From contig JAFLEE010000057.1 of NCBI GenBank assembly GCA_017302015.1, positions 1-32,504 of the forward strand: a stretch of 32,504 nucleotides of DNA. The letters run 5' to 3'. Made by a program: the position numbers and the translations under genes. Numbering within the stretch: the first letter of the stretch is position 1; each line of letters begins with the position of its first letter. The notes beneath the pieces are model-generated. The model was not told the origin of the DNA. It was given only the letters and a program-made list of their open reading frames with translations, and made no database searches. The stretch comes from Spirochaetota bacterium (lineage in GTDB: Bacteria; Spirochaetota; UBA12135; COTS27; JAFLEE01). Below, in pieces: positions 21,898-30,148 of the stretch.

Positions 21898-23196
21898 ATG
21901 GACCGCCGAGTGGTCATCACCGGAATGTCGACGATCAACCCCCTCTCCGACGACCTCGAGGACTATTACGCCAAGCTCATCGCCGGGAAATCCGGGGTTC
22001 GGGCGTGGAAATCCATCGACCTCTCCAAGGTGGAGAACAAGGTCGGGGGCGACCTCGGCGACTATGATTGGGCCGCCGCCCTCGGGAAGCTTCAAGACGT
22101 GCTGGGGGACGATTTCAAGCCCGTGCGCAAACTCTTCAAATTCGGCACGTTCTCCAGCCGCCTCTCCATGCTCACCGCGCTGGGAGCCTGGAAAGACGCC
22201 GGGCTCTTCGCCCCCGGGGCGCGCAAGGGCGAAGATCCGTACCGCACCATGTCGGTGGTGGCGGGGCACAACCTAAACAGCAATTACATCGCCAAGTGCT
22301 GGGAGCAATTCCAGATCGAGCCCGAGCACATCCCGCCCCTGGCCTCCGTCGAGGCCATCGACAATAACGTCCCCGCCCTCATCACCGAACTCTTCAAGCT
22401 CCACGGGCCGGCCTACACCGTCGGCGGCGCCTGCGCCAGCGGCAATCTGGCCCTGCGCGACGCCGTGCGCGATATCCGCATCGGCGAGATCGACCGGGCC
22501 GTCGTCTGCGGCGCGGTCTTCGACGTCTCCCCCACCGACATCATGGCCTCGAGCATCATCAACTCGGTGGTGGTGAAGCCCGAACTCCAGGCCGACCCCT
22601 CCCAGGCCAGCCGCCCCTTCGACGTGAAGCGCAACGGCTTCGTCTATAGCCACGGCTCGGCCACTCTCATCGTCGAGTCCCTCGAGAGCGCCCAGGCCCG
22701 CGGCGCCCGCATCTGGGCCGAGGTGCTCGGCGTGAAGGCCAGCGCCAACGGGTGCCACCTGCCCATGCCCGGGGCCGCCCACCAGGCCTGGGCCATGCGC
22801 GGCGCCATCCAGCAGGCCGGCATCGATCCCAAGGAGATCGGCTACGCCAATTGCCACGCCACGGGCACCCCCGCCGGCGACATCGAGGAACTCCAGGCCA
22901 TGCGCGAGGTCTTCGGCAAGCACCTCTACGACATGAAGCTCAACGCGCCGAAGTCGATGCTCGGCCACACCTGCTGGGCCAGCCCCCTGGTCGAGACGAT
23001 CGGGGGCATCCTCCAGCTCCGCCACGGGCGGCTGCACCCGACCATCAACATCTCCAAGCTCGCTCCCGAGGTCGACGTCGATGTCTGCGCCAACCGGGCC
23101 CAAGACACGAAGGCCGACACCATGATCAAGAACAGCTTCGGCTTCGGCGGCCTCAATTGCTGCTCCGTCATCCGCACGTGGAAGGAGAAATCGTGA
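21898..23196 (+). CDS. Beta-ketoacyl synthase of the HMGS cassette
   Basis: This 432-residue thiolase-fold condensing enzyme follows AGGAGG with 5-nt spacing. The triad is intact: Cys179 in GGACASGN, His320 in NCHATGTPAGD and His357 in KSMLGHTCW. The GFGG loop near the C-terminus is also present. It is diverged from housekeeping FabF around the nucleophile (GGACASGN rather than the usual TACAS/T) and has an unusual region between residues 45 and 150. HMGS cassettes in polyketide clusters usually carry a ketosynthase whose Cys is replaced by Ser and which only decarboxylates malonyl-ACP. Here Cys is kept, so real condensation is possible. It overlaps the next gene by 4 nt (GTGA), so they are co-translated. 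Confidence 0.88.
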   Translation: MDRRVVITGMSTINPLSDDLEDYYAKLIAGKSGVRAWKSIDLSKVENKVGGDLGDYDWAAALGKLQDVLGDDFKPVRKLFKFGTFSSRLSMLTALGAWKDAGLFAPGARKGEDPYRTMSVVAGHNLNSNYIAKCWEQFQIEPEHIPPLASVEAIDNNVPALITELFKLHGPAYTVGGACASGNLALRDAVRDIRIGEIDRAVVCGAVFDVSPTDIMASSIINSVVVKPELQADPSQASRPFDVKRNGFVYSHGSATLIVESLESAQARGARIWAEVLGVKASANGCHLPMPGAAHQAWAMRGAIQQAGIDPKEIGYANCHATGTPAGDIEELQAMREVFGKHLYDMKLNAPKSMLGHTCWASPLVETIGGILQLRHGRLHPTINISKLAPEVDVDVCANRAQDTKADTMIKNSFGFGGLNCCSVIRTWKEKS

Positions 23197-23933
23197 ACGC
23201 GTTCATCACCGGCGGCAGCCGCGGCATCGGCCGCGCCATCGTGCTCAAATACATCCAAGAGGGTTGGGGCGTCGCCTTCACCTACGCCGGCAACAAGGCC
23301 ATGGCCGAAGAGACCCTGAGCCTCGCCCGGGCCCAGAAGCCCGGCTGCGAGATCCGGGCCTACGCCATGGAACTCAAGAACGCCGACGACGTGGAGAAGG
23401 TCTGCGACCAGGCCATCCGCGATTTCAAGACGGTCACCACCGTGGTCAATAGCGCCGCGACCCTGCGCAACGGCGCGGCGGTCATGATGAGCACCGAAGA
23501 CTGGAACGAGGTGATCGCCGTCGACCTCTCGGGACCGTTCTACGTCGACCGCTCCTTCCTCATGCACATGATCGCCAACCGCAAGGGGCGCCTCATCCAC
23601 CTCTCGAGCCTGGCCGCCGGGGGCTCCTCGGGCCAGGTCAATTACGCCGCCGCCAAGGCCGGCCTCGACGGCCTCAGCCAGACCCTGGCCAAGGAGTACG
23701 GCGCCAAGGGCATCACCTCCAACGTGATCACCGTGGGCTACGTGCCCACCGATATGACGAAAGACCACATGTCGAGCCAGCTCCAGGCCTTCTGGCTCGA
23801 GCATTGCCCCGCCCACCGCGTCGGCACCCCCGAGGAGATCGCCGGCCTCGCCTATTACCTGAGCACCGATCCGGCCGCCTTCATCTCCGGCGAGAATATC
23901 CGCGTCGTCGCCGGTCTCACCTACGCCCCCTGA
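23193..23933 (+). CDS. SDR 3-oxoacyl reductase (FabG-like)
   Basis: This 246-residue short-chain dehydrogenase starts at GTG 23193, overlapping the ketosynthase stop, with AAGGAG 6-11 nt upstream. The cofactor loop TGGSRGIG (6-13) favours NADP(H). 'VVNSAAT' replaces the usual NNAG. The catalytic set is Ser138/139, Tyr151 and Lys155 in 'NYAAAKAG', the normal YxxxK spacing. In context it should reduce the beta-keto group formed by a neighbouring ketosynthase to a beta-hydroxy group on the carrier protein. Such SDRs are hard to separate from other alcohol dehydrogenases by sequence; the neighbours make the ketoreductase role the best reading. Confidence 0.88.
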   Translation: MNAFITGGSRGIGRAIVLKYIQEGWGVAFTYAGNKAMAEETLSLARAQKPGCEIRAYAMELKNADDVEKVCDQAIRDFKTVTTVVNSAATLRNGAAVMMSTEDWNEVIAVDLSGPFYVDRSFLMHMIANRKGRLIHLSSLAAGGSSGQVNYAAAKAGLDGLSQTLAKEYGAKGITSNVITVGYVPTDMTKDHMSSQLQAFWLEHCPAHRVGTPEEIAGLAYYLSTDPAAFISGENIRVVAGLTYAP

Positions 23934-24000
23934 CCCAGATGACGAACCCCGACTTCCCCGTGCGGCCCCCGGCCGCGAAACGCCTTCCCCAGGAGACACC

Positions 24001-25230
24001 ATGAACCGCGTCGGCATCGAGAAGATCAACCTCTACGGCACCTCCATGTGCCTCGACCTCGGCGACCTCGCCGTGGCCCGCGGCAAAGACCCCCAGAAGG
24101 TCGCCCACGATTACCTCATCACCACCCGCTCGCTCAACCCCGTGTGGGAAGACGCCGTGACCATGGGGGCCAACGCCGCCTTGGGCATGCTCACCGAGCA
24201 GGACAAGAAGGACATCGGCATGCTCATCGTGGGCACCGAGGGCTCCGTGGACTTCGGCAAGCCCATCAGCACCAATATCCATTCCCTCATCGGCCTCGGC
24301 CCCCACGTGCGCAATTACGAGACCAAGTTCGCCTGCTATTCCGGCTGCGCGGCCCTCGACACCGCCGTCAACTGGGTGGCCAGCGGCCTCAATAAGGGCA
24401 AGAAGGCCCTCGTCATCGCCACCGATTTCTCGCGCAAGCACTTCAATCTGCTCGAGGAGTTCGTCATGGGAGGCGTCGGCGCGGCCTACCTCGTGAGCGA
24501 GACCCCGAAGATCCTCGAGTTCGAGACCGCCAAGAAGGGCACCTGGACGACCGACATCTACGACACCTTCCGCCCCACGGCCGTCGACGAGGTGGGGAAC
24601 AACGAGGTCAGCCTCTTCAGCTACATGGACGCGGTGACGGGCTCCTACAACGAGTACCTGGCCCAGAACACCGATACGGTGGATTTCAACACCTATTTCA
24701 GTTATTTCGTCTACCACACCCCGTTCCCGGGGATCACCTACCAGGCGCACCGCACCCTCTGCCGCGACCACGCCCCGAAGAAGAAGCCCGAATTGCAGGA
24801 CGATTTCGACCGCCGCGTCACCCCCGCCCTGCGCTTCGCCAAACGCGTGGGCTCGTGCTATGGGGCCTCCAATTTCGTCGGGCTCGCTTCGGTGCTCATG
24901 AGCAAGCCCGACATCAAGGAGGGGACGCGCATCGGCTTCTTCTCCTACGGTTCCGGCGCCCTGGGCGAGTTCTATTCGGGCAAGGTCCTCCCCGGCGCCC
25001 ACGAGATCGTGAAGGCCCAGAAGATCGACGAGGCCCTCGACGCCCGACGCCGCTGCACCGTGGCCGAGTACGAAGCCACGGAGAACCTGCGGGAAACCTA
25101 CATCGAGAACCCCAATTTCGTCCCCGATACCTCGCTCCTGGGCGGCTGGTACCAGAAACATTACGCCGGAAGCGGCCTCGTGGTGCTGAAGGAAGTGAAG
25201 GACTTCTACCGCACCTACGTCCGGGCCTGA
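24001..25230 (+). CDS. HMG-CoA synthase homologue of the beta-branching type
   Basis: Family members of this type (PksG, CurD) add an acetyl group to the beta-keto carbon of an ACP-bound chain, giving a 3-hydroxy-3-methylglutaryl-like intermediate. The protein has 409 residues, the usual length. The catalytic triad is visible: Glu80 in VGTEGSVD, Cys112 in KFACYSGCAAL and His239 in VYHTPFPG. The order GIEKINLY..., then 'SSLIGLGPHVRNYETKFACYSG'-like and 'SYGSGALGEFYSG' blocks, is as in PksG. AGGAG lies 5 nt before the ATG. It is followed directly by the ECH1 and ECH2 partners, which argues against a mevalonate-pathway role; no reductase or mevalonate kinase is nearby. Confidence 0.9.
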   Translation: MNRVGIEKINLYGTSMCLDLGDLAVARGKDPQKVAHDYLITTRSLNPVWEDAVTMGANAALGMLTEQDKKDIGMLIVGTEGSVDFGKPISTNIHSLIGLGPHVRNYETKFACYSGCAALDTAVNWVASGLNKGKKALVIATDFSRKHFNLLEEFVMGGVGAAYLVSETPKILEFETAKKGTWTTDIYDTFRPTAVDEVGNNEVSLFSYMDAVTGSYNEYLAQNTDTVDFNTYFSYFVYHTPFPGITYQAHRTLCRDHAPKKKPELQDDFDRRVTPALRFAKRVGSCYGASNFVGLASVLMSKPDIKEGTRIGFFSYGSGALGEFYSGKVLPGAHEIVKAQKIDEALDARRRCTVAEYEATENLRETYIENPNFVPDTSLLGGWYQKHYAGSGLVVLKEVKDFYRTYVRA

Positions 25231-25262
25231 GGCCCCTCCCCGGGGAAACCCGACCGGAAAGC

Positions 25263-26096
25263 ATGCAAGAGAACAGCGTTAGCTACTTAGCCGACGGCGG
25301 CCTGGGCCTCGTCACCCTCGCCGACCCCGACGGGGGAAACCGCCTCTCGGAAGCCCGCCTGACCAGCCTCAAAAAAGCGCTGGAAGCGGGCCTCCAAGAC
25401 GAATCCGTGCGGGTCCTGCTCCTGCGGGCCGGCGGCGGGCCGGGCAAGCCCTGGTGCCTCGGCATGGACCTCGACCTGCTCCAGGGCAGCCTCGCGGGGG
25501 CCTCGGGCGGCGAGCGGGAAGGCGGGGTGTCCGCTTATGCCGATCTCCTCTACTTCATCAGCACCTGCGCCAAGCCCGTCTTGGCCCTCATTGGCGGCCC
25601 GGTGATGGCCGGCGGCGTCGGCCTCGCCGCCGCTTGCGACGGGGTCTACGCCGTCGCGGGGGCCAGCTTCGAGCTCACCGAGGTCTTCTACGGCCTCATC
25701 CCGGCCAACGTGATCCCGTTCCTCCTAGGGCGGCGCATCGGCATGCAGAAGATCAAGCACCTGGTGATGAGCGCGCGCAAATGCACGGCGGAGGAAGCGC
25801 GCGCCCTGGGCCTCGTCGACGAACTCCTGCCCGCCGACGATCCCGACGGCGCGCTCAAGAAGGCCCTGCGCCCCTATTTCCGGGCCGCCCCCTCGGCCCA
25901 GAAGGCCACGAAGGAATTCCTGGAGGCCCTCGACGGCGAGACGATGGAGGAGGGCCTCGTGCGCGCCCAGCGAACGATCCTGGGCCTCATGGCCTCCGAG
26001 CCCGTCGGCCACGCCCTCGGCGCCCTGAAAGCCGGCGAGACGCCCCGTTGGTTCTCCCGCCCCCAACCCTCCCATAAACTCTTCTTCCCCGACTAA
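25263..26096 (+). CDS. ECH1-type enoyl-CoA hydratase homologue (dehydratase of beta-branching)
   Basis: This 277-residue crotonase-fold protein is of the PksH/CurE kind, which dehydrates the HMG-like intermediate to a glutaconyl-like thioester. Oxyanion-hole segments are CLGMDLD (65-71) and GGPVMAGGVGLAAACD (111-126). The segment FELTEVFYGLIPANVIPFLLGRRIG (136-160) is the strongest marker: the Glu before VFYGLIPA (140) is the catalytic acid/base, and 'GLIPA..PFL' is typical of ECH1. The first Glu of ordinary hydratases is replaced. A modest GGAAAG precedes ATG 25263. The C-terminal tail ('HKLFFPD') is not recognised. Confidence 0.87.
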   Translation: MQENSVSYLADGGLGLVTLADPDGGNRLSEARLTSLKKALEAGLQDESVRVLLLRAGGGPGKPWCLGMDLDLLQGSLAGASGGEREGGVSAYADLLYFISTCAKPVLALIGGPVMAGGVGLAAACDGVYAVAGASFELTEVFYGLIPANVIPFLLGRRIGMQKIKHLVMSARKCTAEEARALGLVDELLPADDPDGALKKALRPYFRAAPSAQKATKEFLEALDGETMEEGLVRAQRTILGLMASEPVGHALGALKAGETPRWFSRPQPSHKLFFPD

Positions 26097-26112
26097 CGCC
26101 GAGGTGGACCCC

Positions 26113-26862
26113 ATGACCAAACCCATCGACTGGGACCTGGACGACAAGAAGATCGCCACCCTGCGCATGCAGGATACCGAGAACAAGAACGTCTTCTCCC
26201 ACGCCTTCGTCGAGGCCTTCCTCGCCACCTTCGACGAGATCGAGGAGGCCGAACCGCGCGTGCTCGTCATCCGCGGCCTCGACGACGTCTTCTCCGGCGG
26301 CGCCGACCGCGAGAGCCTCATGGAACTCGCGGCGGGGAAGATCGTGGTGCGCGACCTCGTGCTCTCGGAGCGCCTCATCCACGCGCGCTTCCCGATCATC
26401 GCCGCGATGGAGGGGCACGCCATGGGCGGCGGCCTCGTCATCGGGCTCTGCTCCGACATCGTGCTGATGGCCAACGAGAGCCGCTACGGCGCGGTCTTCA
26501 TCAACATGGGATTCACCCCGGGCATGGGCACGACGACGTTGCTGCCGCTGCTCGTCGGCCCCTACCTCGCCTCCGAGATGATGATGACCGGCCGCCGCTA
26601 CCGCGGGAAGGAGCTCAAGGGCCTCGGGGTGCACGTCAACGACATCCTCCCCAAGGCCGAGGTGCTCCCCAAGGCCCGCGACCTGGCCCTCCAGATCGCC
26701 GAGAAGAACCCGAAATCCATCGCCCTCCTGAAGGCCGCCCTCAGCACGCCCAAGAAGAAGCTCCTCATCGACGCCCGGGCCCAGGAAGACCTCATGCACC
26801 ACCTGAGCTTCGGCTTCCCCGAGACCAAGGCCATCATCCACGAATTCTACGCGGGCAAATAG
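26113..26862 (+). CDS. ECH2-type enoyl-CoA hydratase homologue (decarboxylase of beta-branching)
   Basis: This 249-residue crotonase-fold protein is of the PksI/CurF-ECH2 kind, which decarboxylates the dehydrated intermediate and leaves a beta-methyl (or exomethylene) branch. Markers are FSGGADRESLM (60-70), 'FPIIAAMEGHAMGGGLVIGLCSDI' (93-116) and FTPGMG (134-139), the last being characteristic of ECH2. Lys76 and a C-terminal His-His pair (~225) are candidates for the residues that bind the leaving carboxylate, by analogy with CurF; I could not align them exactly. AGGTGG sits 5 nt before ATG 26113, which I prefer to the GTG at 26104. Confidence 0.87.
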   Translation: MTKPIDWDLDDKKIATLRMQDTENKNVFSHAFVEAFLATFDEIEEAEPRVLVIRGLDDVFSGGADRESLMELAAGKIVVRDLVLSERLIHARFPIIAAMEGHAMGGGLVIGLCSDIVLMANESRYGAVFINMGFTPGMGTTTLLPLLVGPYLASEMMMTGRRYRGKELKGLGVHVNDILPKAEVLPKARDLALQIAEKNPKSIALLKAALSTPKKKLLIDARAQEDLMHHLSFGFPETKAIIHEFYAGK

Positions 26863-26884
26863 CGCCCCGCCGCCAAGGACGACC

Positions 26885-27709
26885 ATGATCACCATCGATT
26901 TTTCCGGCAAGACCGTGCTCATCACCGGGGGCACCAAGGGCATCGGCCACGCCGCCGCCCGCAATTTCGCCCAGGCCGGCGCCCGCCTCGTGCTCACCTA
27001 CAAATGGGGCAGCGCCGACCTCGACGCGGTGCGCAAGGACTTCATGGCCCTCGGGGCCCCCGAGCCGATCTTCGTCCAGGCCGACGTCTCGGTGGACGAG
27101 GACACCGACAAGGTGATGGGCGAAATCGCCAAGGTGGCCAAGAAAGTCGACGTCTTCATCAGCAACGTGGGCTACGCCGCCACCATGCCCACCCTCGACG
27201 CCTACAAGAAGCGCTCCCTGTTCAAGACCCTGGAGTACTCCACCTGGCCGATGGTGGAGTATACCCGGGCCATCCGGAAGCATTTCGGGTCCTACCCGGC
27301 CAAGGTGGTGGGCATCTCCTCCGACGGCCCCGACCACTATTACCCCGGCTACGACTTCGTGGCGGCCAGCAAGGCCCTCCTCGAATCCCTGGGGAAGTAC
27401 CTCGCCGTGCACCTCCTCAAGGAGGGCAGCCGGGTGAACATCATGCGCTTCGGCACGGTGAAGACCGAGAGCTTCACCGCCATCTTCGGCGAGGAGTTCT
27501 TCAGCCATGTGGTCGAGGCCGGCCTCATCACCGAAGACCTGGTGCTCAAGCCCGCCGATTGCGGCAAGGCCGTCTTCGCCCTCTGCTCGGGCTTCATGGA
27601 CGCCGTCAACGGCCAGGTGCTCAACGTCGATTACGGCCTGCCCTTCTCCGACAACAGCATGAACCGTTTCATGGCGATGAAAGCCAAGGGCGGGCCGTCC
27701 AAGGCTTGA
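26885..27709 (+). CDS. SDR enoyl-ACP reductase-like protein (FabL/FabI type)
   Basis: This 274-residue protein has TGGTKGIG (14-21) for NADP(H), as in FabL rather than the altered FabI loop. The active site reads Tyr156-x6-Lys163 in 'YDFVAASKALLESLGKYLA'. The x6 spacing marks enoyl-ACP reductases (FabI, FabL), whereas ordinary SDRs have YxxxK, as in the other SDR of this cluster. It should therefore reduce an alpha,beta-double bond, either in normal elongation or after beta-branching, giving a saturated methyl branch. AAGGA precedes ATG 26885. It ends the first transcription unit, with a terminator downstream. The C-terminal ~25 residues are an extension beyond the fold. Confidence 0.8.
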   Translation: MITIDFSGKTVLITGGTKGIGHAAARNFAQAGARLVLTYKWGSADLDAVRKDFMALGAPEPIFVQADVSVDEDTDKVMGEIAKVAKKVDVFISNVGYAATMPTLDAYKKRSLFKTLEYSTWPMVEYTRAIRKHFGSYPAKVVGISSDGPDHYYPGYDFVAASKALLESLGKYLAVHLLKEGSRVNIMRFGTVKTESFTAIFGEEFFSHVVEAGLITEDLVLKPADCGKAVFALCSGFMDAVNGQVLNVDYGLPFSDNSMNRFMAMKAKGGPSKA

Positions 27710-27843
27710 TGACGGCCTTCGGCGGGTTTTTTTCCCCGTCCCTCGGAACCGCCCTCGTGCCTCCCCCCGGGTCGCGGCGACCCAGCATTGGGCTCCGGGG
27801 TCTCGGGGACGCGGGACCGCGAGGTGCGCCGTCTCGGCCGCGC

Positions 27844-27869
27844 AGCCGCGAAGGGCGGCTTTGTTTTTT
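27844..27869 (+). terminator. Intrinsic terminator after the enoyl-reductase gene
   Basis: The stem AGCCGC (27844-27849) / GCGGCT (27855-27860) has loop GAAGG and is followed by TTGTTTTTT. It separates the ketosynthase-to-reductase operon from the ACP operon. A T7 run at 27727-27733 just after the reductase gene may add a weaker stop. Confidence 0.8.
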
Positions 27870-27933
27870 CCCCCGACCCCGTCGCGCCATTTTCCGCCCT
27901 CCTGGATCCCCAAAAGCGGGGAATTCCCGGGGG

Positions 27934-27962
27934 ATGAATAAAATCCCGAAATAGTTTATACT
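27934..27962 (+). promoter_or_regulatory. Promoter candidate for the ACP operon
   Basis: TATACT (27957-27962) with ATGAAT (27934-27939) at 17-nt spacing lies in a locally AT-rich stretch after the terminator. The predicted leader is about 30 nt and holds GAGGAG (27987-27992), 7 nt before the ACP start. Confidence 0.45.
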
Positions 27963-27999
27963 TGTCGCTTCCACAGAAACCCATCCGAGGAGCCCGGGC

Positions 28000-28248
28000 A
28001 TGACCAAGCAGGAAATCGTCGACGTCATCAAGAAGAACATCGCCGACAATCTCGACGATATCGACGTGAAAGACATCGACCCCACCAAGTCCATGAAGGA
28101 CTACGGCGCCAATAGCCTCGACATCATCGAAGTCGTTTCCTGCTCCATGCGCGACCTCGACATCCGCATCCCCCGCTCCGAACTGGCCGACATCGGCAAT
28201 ATCGACCAGCTCGCCGACAAATTCCTCGAGAATATCGGCAAGAAATAA
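28000..28248 (+). CDS. Acyl carrier protein of the HMGS cassette
   Basis: This acidic 82-residue ACP carries Ser39 in DYGANSLDIIEVV as the phosphopantetheine attachment site. Housekeeping AcpP has GADSLD; the GANS form is common in carrier proteins that work with HMG-synthase homologues as acetyl donors. That, and its place beside the cassette, supports a dedicated role. It has a strong GAGGAG site and its own promoter, in line with the large amounts of ACP needed. A stable hairpin follows the stop. No phosphopantetheinyl transferase is in the window, so an unlinked one must activate it. Confidence 0.93.
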   Translation: MTKQEIVDVIKKNIADNLDDIDVKDIDPTKSMKDYGANSLDIIEVVSCSMRDLDIRIPRSELADIGNIDQLADKFLENIGKK

Positions 28249-28265
28249 ATCCTCCCGCGGCGACT

Positions 28266-28285
28266 CCGGCGGCCCGCGCCGCCGG
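28266..28285 (+). promoter_or_regulatory. Intercistronic hairpin after acp
   Basis: A perfect 8-bp GC stem CCGGCGGC / GCCGCCGG with a 4-nt loop stands between acp and the oxoamine synthase gene, with no U-tract. It could stabilise an acp-only transcript 3' end and so raise ACP over the downstream enzymes. Confidence 0.5.
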
Positions 28286-28308
28286 GGCTCCCGCCCCCCG
28301 GTGACCCC

Positions 28309-29601
28309 ATGGCCGATTCCAAAGCGACGAATTACAGTCTCGCAGATTTCCACTTCAACGACAGCAAGGACGTGCTGGCCGCCCCCGCCGATTTCGAGGC
28401 GTGGATGGCCCACCCGGACGTGAAGCAGGCCTTCGCCTTCTTCTTCCAGCAATTCCTCGCGGCGCCCAAGGCCAACACCGAGATCCTCTCCGGCGTCGAC
28501 GGCAAGCGCCGGCGCATCGTCAACCTGACCTCCTACAATTATCTGGGTCTCGCCACCCACCCCGAAGTGCTCCAGGCCGTGAAAGACGCCGTCGACCAGT
28601 ACGGCCTCTCCGCCTCCGGCGCGCCGCTCGTTTCGGGCACCACCGACCTCCACGTGAAGTTCGCCCGCATGCTCGCCGAGTTCAAGCAGAAAGAAGACTG
28701 CCTCCTCTTCTCCTCCGGCTACGGCGGGAACGTGGGCGCCATCCAGGGCATCATGCGCAAGGGAGACGTCGTCATCATGGACGAGAAGGGCCACAAATCC
28801 CTCGTCGACGGCGTGACCCTCTCCGGCGCGCGCCTGGTCACCTTCGCCCACAACGACATGAACGACCTCGAGGCCAAGCTCGAGGCCCATAAGGGCAAGC
28901 GCCGCCTCATCGTCGTCGAGGGCGTCTACTCCATGGACGGCGACCTCGTGAAACTCCCCGAAGTCGCCGCCCTCTCCGAGAAGCACGGCGCCCCCATCTT
29001 CCTCGACGAGGCCCACTCGTCGCTCATGTTCGGCGCCGGCGGCCGCGGCGTGGGCGAGCATTTCGGCATCGAGCACAAGGTCGGCATCAGCTACGGCACC
29101 CTCTCCAAGAGCTTCGGCGGCGTGGGCGGCTTCATCTGCGGCAACGCGGGCCTCCTGCGCTACATGCGCGGCTACGCCAGCGCCTGGAACTTCTCCTGCG
29201 CCCCGAGCCCCGCCGTCGTCGGCGGCCTCATCAAGGCCCTCGAGATCGCCACCCGCGACTCCAGCTTGCGCGACAAGCTGTGGGCCAACACGAAGTACTT
29301 CAAGGATCGGCTGACCACCATGGGCCTCAATATCGGCCATTCCGAGAGCCAGGTGATCCCCATCATCGTCGGCAATTCCGGCGAACTGCTCTTCAAGATG
29401 GCCGGCGAGATGCAGCTCGCGGGGCTCTTCCTGCAGCCCGTCGACTACCCCGCCGTGCCCGCCCACGCCCGCCGCTACCGCATCTCCATGTCGTCCCAAC
29501 TCACCAAGGAAGACCTCGACATGGCCCTCAACATCATCGAGGACGTGGTGGCCAAGGGCCTCAAGAAGTCGGGCATCGATTACATGTCGATCAAGCCGTG
29601 A
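28309..29601 (+). CDS. Alpha-oxoamine synthase (PLP-dependent, AONS/SPT-like)
   Basis: This 430-residue fold-type I PLP enzyme condenses an acyl thioester with an amino acid, losing CO2, to give an alpha-aminoketone. Lys267 in GTLSKSFGGVGGF forms the internal aldimine. DEAHSS (233-238) holds the Asp under the pyridine ring and the stacking His region. 'SYNYLGLATHP' (75-85) and 'CLLFSSGYGGNVGAI' (131-145) are typical of oxoamine synthases linked to carrier proteins and of serine palmitoyltransferases; biotin-pathway BioF is less likely, since no bio genes are present. There is no clear ribosome site. The stop overlaps the dehydratase start. The ~65-residue N-terminal extension may dock the ACP. 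The amino acid used cannot be told. Confidence 0.88.
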   Translation: MADSKATNYSLADFHFNDSKDVLAAPADFEAWMAHPDVKQAFAFFFQQFLAAPKANTEILSGVDGKRRRIVNLTSYNYLGLATHPEVLQAVKDAVDQYGLSASGAPLVSGTTDLHVKFARMLAEFKQKEDCLLFSSGYGGNVGAIQGIMRKGDVVIMDEKGHKSLVDGVTLSGARLVTFAHNDMNDLEAKLEAHKGKRRLIVVEGVYSMDGDLVKLPEVAALSEKHGAPIFLDEAHSSLMFGAGGRGVGEHFGIEHKVGISYGTLSKSFGGVGGFICGNAGLLRYMRGYASAWNFSCAPSPAVVGGLIKALEIATRDSSLRDKLWANTKYFKDRLTTMGLNIGHSESQVIPIIVGNSGELLFKMAGEMQLAGLFLQPVDYPAVPAHARRYRISMSSQLTKEDLDMALNIIEDVVAKGLKKSGIDYMSIKP

Positions 29602-30140
29602 TGACCGCGGACGAGGCCGAATCCCTCCTCAAGTCCTTCCGTAAAAAGCCGCTCTTCGACGAGGGCGCCTTGCCGGTGCGCTGGCGCTACGGCGCCCGGG
29701 AAATCGAGCAACTCATCCCCCACCGCCCTCCCATGCGCATGGTCGACACCCTGCGCGGCTACGATCCCGAGGCCGGGCTCATCGCGGGCGGCCGCTTCCT
29801 CGACCCCGCCGATCCCGTCTTTTCGGGGCATTTCCCCGGTTTCCCCGTCTATCCCGGTAACCTGACGGTGGAGAGCATCGGGCAGCTCGGCCTGTGCATG
29901 TTCTATTTCGCCGCCTCCGGGAAGACCGCGATCGACGCCGCGGCCAAGCCCGCCCAGGCCCGCGCCACCCGCATCCGCGGCGCGCTCTTCATCGAGCCGC
30001 TCCTGCCCGGGGAAGAAGTCGTCCTCCTGGCCAAGAAGCTCACCCTCGACCCGTTCGGCGCCTCGGTCATCGGCCAAGCCATCGTGCGCGGCAAGGTCGC
30101 CGTGGTGTGCATCGGCGAAGTGATCCTGTTGGAGGGATGA
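29601..30140 (+). CDS. FabZ-like 3-hydroxyacyl-ACP dehydratase
   Basis: This 179-residue hotdog-fold protein starts at ATG 29601, sharing one base with the previous stop (TGATG). 'LIPHRPPMRMVD' (38-49) and 'SGHFPGFPVYPGNLTVESIGQLG' (75-97) reproduce the FabZ pattern; His77 and Glu91 are the catalytic pair. The 30-residue N-terminal extension and the 'YPGNLTVES' wording (usually PGVLxxEA) set it apart from housekeeping FabZ. It should dehydrate 3-hydroxyacyl-ACP made by the ketoreductase. Coupled translation with the oxoamine synthase ties dehydration to the chain-release enzyme. Confidence 0.88.
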   Translation: MTADEAESLLKSFRKKPLFDEGALPVRWRYGAREIEQLIPHRPPMRMVDTLRGYDPEAGLIAGGRFLDPADPVFSGHFPGFPVYPGNLTVESIGQLGLCMFYFAASGKTAIDAAAKPAQARATRIRGALFIEPLLPGEEVVLLAKKLTLDPFGASVIGQAIVRGKVAVVCIGEVILLEG

Positions 30141-30148
30141 CCCGGCCC

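Noticed and set aside
24001-25230. Mevalonate-pathway HMG-CoA synthase (mvaS)
   Set aside because: Its direct neighbours are ECH1, ECH2 and ACP, with no HMG-CoA reductase or mevalonate kinase, and the motif wording resembles PksG-type enzymes.
28309-29601. BioF of biotin synthesis or glycine C-acetyltransferase Kbl
   Set aside because: No biotin or threonine-degradation genes are adjacent. The gene follows a dedicated ACP and has an N-terminal extension; the motif wording suits ACP-linked oxoamine synthases better.
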